64,000 nt of DNA, taken from assembly GCF_037893185.1 (NCBI RefSeq), contig NZ_CP140772.1:4030001-4094000 (forward strand), read 5' to 3'. The position numbers were made by a program, and so were the translations under genes. The notes under the pieces were generated by a model. The model did not search any database. It was not told the DNA's origin and saw nothing but the letters and a program-made list of their open reading frames with translations. Source of the stretch: Chitinophaga sp. 180180018-3 (GTDB lineage: Bacteria; Bacteroidota; Bacteroidia; Chitinophagales; Chitinophagaceae). Every line of letters starts with the position of its first letter. The first letter of the stretch is position 1. Shown piece by piece: positions 63,934-64,000 of the stretch.

Positions 63934-64000
63934 TCAATTATATCCGGGATTCTGGGTAAGCGCGGAGTTCTTATTCATTTCAGACTGTGGTATGGGGAAC
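63934..64000 (-). CDS. SusD-like lipoprotein, C-terminal end only
   Basis: 21 codons and a TGA at 63934-63936; the rest lies beyond the window. The residues FPIPQSEMNKNSALTQNPGY end the family (LxPIPxxxxxxNPxLxQNPGY). It implies a SusC gene still further right and a second glycan uptake locus made with the genes at 58972-63910. Confidence 0.85.
   Translation of the reverse strand, partial: FPIPQSEMNKNSALTQNPGYN

Noticed and set aside
1..64000. CRISPR arrays, tRNA or rRNA genes
   Set aside because: No spaced identical repeats and no cloverleaf or rRNA-like sequence were recognised by eye; a dedicated search could still find a tRNA.

Overview
The window looks like chromosomal DNA of a Bacteroidota bacterium, most like Chitinophaga and its relatives. 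The evidence is two SusC/SusD-type uptake systems (one cut by the right edge), a protein with a gliding-motility (type IX secretion) C-terminal sorting domain, a GH106-type rhamnosidase, many Tat-exported Gfo/Idh/MocA oxidoreductases, and promoters of the Bacteroidota form TTTG-N19/21-TAnnTTTG. The genus is an inference. I recognise no tRNA, rRNA or CRISPR array.

Layout. 1-3536: the end of a YCII-like gene and a secreted GH106-like glycosidase, separated by a 115-bp near-perfect palindrome. 3564-5015: the remnant of a gene, then a 1.2-kb transposase-less cassette with about 41-bp terminal inverted repeats and an 8-bp near-perfect target duplication; it carries a frameshifted small basic protein gene and a lipoprotein of the formylglycine-generating-enzyme fold without the catalytic cysteines. 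5089-17616: housekeeping and orphan genes (zinc-ribbon membrane protein, phosphopantetheinyl transferase, RluF, a 1680-residue DUF4132 protein with a small partner, a lectin/PKD/sorting-domain surface protein, a luciferase-like monooxygenase and small proteins).

17849-41423 is the main system: 17 genes on the minus strand, mostly 4-30 bp apart or overlapping. In transcription order they are SusC, SusD, a beta-helix glycosidase, a class-III aminotransferase, a galactonate-dehydratase-like enolase-superfamily enzyme, an SDR, a ceramidase-like hydrolase, a sodium:solute symporter, an Nramp-fold transporter without the metal motifs, a PQQ sugar dehydrogenase fused to cytochrome c, three exported Gfo/Idh/MocA enzymes, a FucP-type transporter, an epimerase-like enzyme, a DHDPS-family lyase and an M20 amidohydrolase. 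A GntR/FadR-type regulator (41925-42569) lies upstream. Matching TGTTTAC/GTAAACA palindromes overlap the -7 boxes of both the regulator promoter and the proposed operon promoter, about 410 nt upstream of susC. The set reads as a regulated route for import, periplasmic oxidation and breakdown of a sugar-acid-like, possibly N-acylated, substrate; the substrate is not known.

42728-54981: a DinB protein, a gluconate-2-dehydrogenase-like pair (Tat lipoprotein subunit plus GMC flavoprotein), a surface protein with a trimming-type C-terminal domain, DUF2625, SGNH hydrolase, beta-lactamase-fold hydrolase, HAD phosphatase, glycosyltransferase, exported MsrB, a membrane AraC regulator, a small membrane protein and a Tat-exported TIM-barrel isomerase. 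55026-56429: a complete IS4-family element inserted in an AATTACGAATTA repeat cluster. 56452-64000: a TonB siderophore-type receptor, then a SusD-led gene set whose three lipoprotein or exported products share a glycosidase-like barrel and an NHL propeller in different combinations.
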